DNA of 64,000 nt, taken from Datisca glomerata. Its lineage: Eukaryota; Streptophyta; Magnoliopsida; Cucurbitales; Datiscaceae. Under the pieces are notes generated by a model. That model was given only the letters and a program-made list of their open reading frames with translations, was not told the origin of the DNA and did no database searches. The translations under genes and the position numbers were made by a program. Shown piece by piece: positions 59,672-64,000 of the stretch. The first letter of the stretch is position 1, and every line of letters begins with the position of its first letter. The stretch spans positions 558,001 through 622,000 of the forward strand of contig QANY01008203.1 of the NCBI GenBank assembly GCA_003255025.1, in the 5' to 3' direction.

Positions 59672-62611
59672 AAAGTAATTTTTCAGGATCGGGTCACCGG
59701 GAGGAAGATTGGTGAAGGAAAATTTAGAAACGGTCTGTACTACTTAGAAGATACCGACAAAACATGTCTGGCCACCTCCAGTACAGTACAAAAGCACAAA
59801 TTACTTCATTAGAGATTCGGTCATCCCTCTGACAAAATCCTAAACAAATTACTTGGTTGTAATTCAGACTCTAGCAGTTGCTCAGTCTGCAAACTCTCAA
59901 AACAAACCAGGTTACCTTTTCCACTATCTAGTAGTACGACAAAACGATGTTTTGAATTAATCCATTCTGATGTTTGGGGGCCTGCCCCAGTTGACTCGTA
60001 TAATAAATTCAAATATTTTGTTACCTTTATTGATGATTTCTCTCGCACCACCTGGTTATATCTTTTAAAATCAAAAAGTGAAGTCTTCAGTCGTTTTCAA
60101 GAATTCAATAAGTTAGTCGAAACTCAATTTGAAACAACCATAAAAATCTTTAGGTCTGACAATGGAACCGAATATACTAACAACACCTTTTTTGAGTTCT
60201 TTAAACAAAACGGTATACGACATCAAACCACCTGTATCCACACCCCACAACAAAATGGTGTCTCAGAACGCAAAAACCGACACCTTCTTGAAATGACTAG
60301 GGCTCTCCTCCTCCAAAATAACGTACCCAAACGGTACTGGTCAGACGCAATACTTACAGCAACATACCTTATCAATCGATTACCCAGCGTAAAATTGCAT
60401 CTGAAAAGCCCTATAGAAATTCTCAAGGGTAGGAAAATTAATCTTGATCACATACGAGTCTTTGGATGTACATGCTACGTACACATTCCAAAAATTGATA
60501 AATTGGACAAAACCGCAGTCAAAACCCTATTCTTGGGGTATTCCGCTGAAAAAAAGGGGTATAAATGCTACGACCCAACAAACCATAAACTCTACATCTC
60601 ACGCGATGTACAATTCTTAGAACTAGAATCCTATTACCCAAAGGACTCCGACAACCATAACCACCACAAAACACTTCCGCTACCTAACAGTATTATTTCC
60701 TCCGATATCATAAGACAGGAACAGGATAACACATCAACCACGCCTGAGACAACTACCTCAGGGGGAGCAACTGATGAGGCAGTTGTCACTGATGAAGCAG
60801 TAATCGTAAGAAGATCAACAAGGCAAACTCATCCCCCAGCAAGATTAAAAGACTACGTGTCTCATCAGGTTTTATACCCTATCCAAAATTTCCTATCTTA
60901 TGATAAAATCTCTAACAAACACAGGGCATACTTGGGAAAAATTGATGAAACAGATGAGCCAAAGACCTATCAAGAAGCCCAACTCGACCCTAAATGGAGA
61001 AAGGCGATGAATGAAGAACTCCTAGCCTTGGAAAAGAATGAGACTTGGGACATAATCCCACTACCCAGCGGGAAGAAACCCGTAGGATGTAAATGGGTCT
61101 ACAAGACCAAATACAACAGCAACGGCACTATCGAGAGATACAAAGCCGGACTAGTTGCCAAAGGCTTTACTCAGACATATGGAGTGGATTACCAGGAGAC
61201 GTTCGCTCCAGTAGCAAAAATGAACACAATCCGAGTGCTACTATCCGTTGCCACAAACCTCAACTAGGAACTATATCAAATGGATGTAAAAAACGCATTT
61301 CTCCAAGGAAATCTGGAAGAAGAAGTATATATGTCCCTACCTCCAGGACACGAGAAAGCAACCCACCCATCTCTGGTATGTAGACTAAAGAAGGCTATCT
61401 ACGGCCTGAAACAGTCACCAAGGGCATGGTATGGAAAATTAAGCCTGTCTCTTTTAAAGATTAACTTCGTCAAAAGCACGGCTGACTCATCTATGTTTGT
61501 CAAACACACGAACAACTCCACCACCATCGTTTTAGTCTACGTAGATGACATTATCATCACCGGAAATAACCACAATGAAATATGGAGTGTTCAAGAATTT
61601 CTAAAGGGAGAGTTCGATATTAAAGATCTAGGAAAACTAAAGTACTTCCTAGGGATAGAAATAGCTCACTCGAAGAATGGATTGTTTCTATCTCAAAGAA
61701 AATATATCTTAGACTTGTTAAAAGAAAGAAGCATGATAGGGGAAAAACCTGCTAGCACACCAATGGAAACCAACATGAAAATAGGACTGAATGATAGCAA
61801 ACCAATAACTGATATAGGCCAATATCAGAGATTAGTAGGAAAACTTATTTATCTAACGGTCACAAGACCAGATATCACTTTTGCAGTTAGCGTTATCAGT
61901 CAATTCATGCATGCACCCTGCACAAATCATCAGGCAGCCGCAGAAAGGATACTCAGATACCTTAAAGGAACTCTCGGCCAAGGGATATGGATGAAGAAAA
62001 CCGGGGCAAACTCCGTTGCTGGATACACTGATGCTGACTAGGCAGGTAGTTACGACAGAAAATCTACAACTGGTTTTTGTGTCTTTGTAGGTGGGAACCC
62101 AGTGACCTGGAAGAGCAAAAAATAAACTGTTGTAGCAAGGTCAAGTGCGGAGGCAGAATACAGAGCCATGGCCTCCACTGCTAGCGAACTCACATGGATT
62201 AGACATCTCCTTCAAGACATGAAGGTTGAGATAAGAAAACCGATAGAGATGCACTGTGACAACCAAGCAACACGTCATATTGCAATGAACCCTGTTTTTC
62301 ATGAGAGAACCAAACATATTGAAGTGGACTGTCATTTCATAAGAGAGAAAGTACAGTCTGGAGAAATCACCATTCCCTTTGTACGTAGTGAAGACCAGCT
62401 AGCCGACATTTTCACCAAAGCCCTTGACAAAAATAACCTCCAAAGAATACTTGACAAGTTAGGTTCGATCAACCTATACGAACCCAATTTGGGGGGGAGT
62501 GTTGAAGAAGGAAAAGCTGCAGCCTCAGAAGAAAATCTTCATCATAGGCAGAAGAGGGAAGCAGAACATAGACTTTCCCAAACACAGTGGGTGTCTAACC
62601 ATTTCTGGTAA
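59672..62611 (+). pseudogene. Copia pol (IN-RT-RNase H), four nonsense codons
   Basis: One frame runs without a frameshift for about 980 codons. It opens in the pre-integrase region (VTGRKIGEGKFRNGLYYLED) and has the integrase zinc region (FGHPS, CSVCKLSK). The core has its first Asp in LIHSDVWG, second in FRSDNGTEY and Glu in NGVSERKNR, all intact. The linker VRRSTRQTH follows, then RT (KWVYKTKYNSNG, MDVKNAFLQG, YVDD at 61538-61549) and RNase H (SSAEAEYRAM, MHCDNQATRH, DQLADIFTKAL). It continues through the purine tract into the 3' LTR and stops at 62609-62611. Stops at 59810 (TAG), 61265 (TAG), 62039 (TAG) and 62123 (TAA) sit where Trp, Trp, Trp and Gln are usual, so it cannot make a full polyprotein. 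Confidence 0.93.
62487..62499 (+). promoter_or_regulatory. Polypurine tract of the young copia element
   Basis: A purine-rich run with eight G (ttgggggggag) directly before the 3' LTR start at 62500, the usual plus-strand primer in copia replication. It lies within the pol reading frame. Confidence 0.85.
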
Positions 62612-62817
62612 AAAACGATTTCAGGCTACAAGTAGGCATCCGTTGGATTCATAGGAGATCATAGGCAACCATTAGAATCATTTGTATATATACATCATCC
62701 CTCATTGTAAACAAACATAATTTTTCCTTCAATAACAGATCAGAACCAGAAAGGTTCATCATCTCTGAAGCTCATCACTTTCCAAAGATCAGAACCAACA
62801 GGTTCATTATTTCTACA
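62500..62817 (+). repeat. 3' LTR of the young copia element
   Basis: 318 bp, TGTTGAAG...TTCTACA, followed by the target duplication GTTAT. It contains a local repeat of gttcatcatctctgaagctc-type text. The last 37 codons of pol lie inside it. Confidence 0.92.
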
Positions 62818-64000
62818 GTTATTAAGGGGTCGAAGAAGGAAAATAATATATATTTTATTGGAAGAAGTGAAATATGATTCAGTATTGTATGTTGGAGAAA
62901 TTAGTAAGTGAATAATTGTTAATTTCTATTATACCTCATTTGCCTTTTTTTATTTTACTTCAGAAAAGAGAATTGATCAAAATTGCTTGGCCACAAAATG
63001 ATTTGGAGGTACTAAATATTTTCTTGCATCCGTGGTATATAAATTGGTTCTTCCTTCATAGTTCTTGCAAATATTGAGGAATTGTTAATCAAATAAATAG
63101 CTATTCCATTTTAGACATTCTATTGTTGTTGTATGCAGAAATGGGGTATATATTATATCAATTAAGTGTATTCGAAATATTATCAATTTTAGTTGATTCA
63201 TCTACAACCATGTTCATCCGACTTTTGTAGTTCATTTTCTCCACGTTTGTTGTCTTCTTTAATTTAAATTTTCATCTTTTGATGTTAGTTTTAGTTTTTA
63301 AATTTATTAATACTTGCAATAAATATTCTTTTAGGATTTCATTCTATCACTCTTTATATATAGAGATATGGCTATTCAATAAAATATTTATTTGCTTTAA
63401 TTTTTTCATCTTTTGGTGTTATTTTTAGTTTTTAACTTTAGGTAATTGATATTTGCACTATATATATTTTAAGATTTTGTTCTGTAGCATTGTAAATAGA
63501 GATTATGCATGCTAAATGATTAAATTCGTTTTTTCTTCAAGATATTTAAATTGAGATTATGCAAAAGCTATTAATATCATTGACAATCTAATGAATTTAA
63601 TCAATAAAGAGGCAATATAATTTGTATCTTGTGATTATCTTATTTTTTTTTATTTCTATAACTTATATGTTGTTTATTATTATGTGGTCTCTGTTTCAAT
63701 TAATTCTTTTAAATAATCGTTGCTATCTTAAATCTCAATTATTTCTCATTATTTCAACACAAAAGCACTTTATGAAATAAATTGCATAAATTATTTTTTA
63801 GATTATGAAGCTAGAGTGCACAATAAAAATAAGTGATCATTCAACCAAGAATCATGTCTCTCTAAGAGGTACATATAGAAAAATGGCCTTTAAGAAGTAG
63901 AACAATAAAAAAAGACAAAGACATGACATTTTCACCTGAAATTTTTTATTTTAAATAAATAGAATAATATACTTGAACTGATGTACAAAAGAGATGACAC
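62818..64000. other. AT-rich DNA to the window end
   Basis: No gene, RNA gene or element end recognised. Loose repeats of the phrase tttttcatcttttggtgtta (about 63265 and 63405) are the only structure seen. Confidence 0.45.

Larger units (their letters stand above)
59334..62817 (+). mobile_element. Young Ty1-copia element lacking gag
   Basis: Flanked by perfect 5-bp repeats GTTAT (59329-59333 and 62818-62822). The LTRs begin TGTTGAAGAAGG at 59334 and 62500. By hand count they differ at about nine of 314 positions, eight of them transitions, so insertion is fairly recent. The primer site, gag and the first part of pol are deleted: the 5' LTR (to about 59647) runs almost directly into the integrase leader. 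The rest of pol stays in one frame to the 3' LTR. Confidence 0.94.

Noticed and set aside
1..64000. tRNA, rRNA, CRISPR or bacterial-type operon features
   Set aside because: None were seen. The composition, introns and LTR elements indicate plant nuclear DNA, where CRISPR arrays and operons are not expected.

Overview
The window is plant nuclear DNA, most likely from a eudicot. It is AT-rich, has one spliced protein gene, and is otherwise largely transposable-element sequence. Diagnostic features are Ty1-copia elements with tRNA-Met-type primer sites, Ty3-gypsy LTRs, Helitron ends, a TTA-flanked Tourist-like MITE, a hAT transposase relic and subterminal repeats like those of CACTA elements. 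Most open reading frames over 60 codons are chance or transposon fragments. Two single N positions lie at 37138 and 52042.

Layout. 1-13.8 kb: short tandem duplications, a 3.3-kb segment bounded by ~250-bp inverted repeats (1086-4365), a solo gypsy LTR with a perfect 5-bp target duplication (5172-5900), a CACTA-like element with possible captured exons (6529-8730) and a hAT relic (10775-11187). 13.8-21.2 kb: an old copia element (13783-21198) with a truncated gypsy element nested in it. 22-31 kb: AT-rich DNA with four or five Helitron-like elements, a second gypsy LTR whose U3 carries an exact 56-bp repeat array, and a small island of organelle-like sequence (31417-31745). 31.8-45.6 kb: one reverse-strand copia element (31772-45552) broken by a 1.86-kb solo LTR, and by a 5.5-kb block containing a Tat/Ogre-type gypsy LTR, a second LTR-like sequence and a MITE. 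45.6-51.8 kb: an array of long palindromes, a 124-bp tandem array and a 3.27-kb TIR element with an 8-bp target duplication.

52.1-56.45 kb holds the only gene that looks intact: a seven-exon, reverse-strand gene for a 329-residue C2H2 zinc-finger protein of the ZNF830/CCDC16 family, which is associated with the spliceosome. A short coding-like stretch of unknown origin lies just past its stop codon. 57.5-58.7 kb: an AT-rich tandem array and a small Helitron-like element. 59.3-62.8 kb: a young copia element with a perfect target duplication, no gag, and a pol frame broken only by four nonsense codons, all explicable as C-to-T changes.

I did not find a new type of gene system. The points most worth following are the nesting history, the palindrome array, the inverted-repeat element, the exon-like stretches and the possible organelle insertion.
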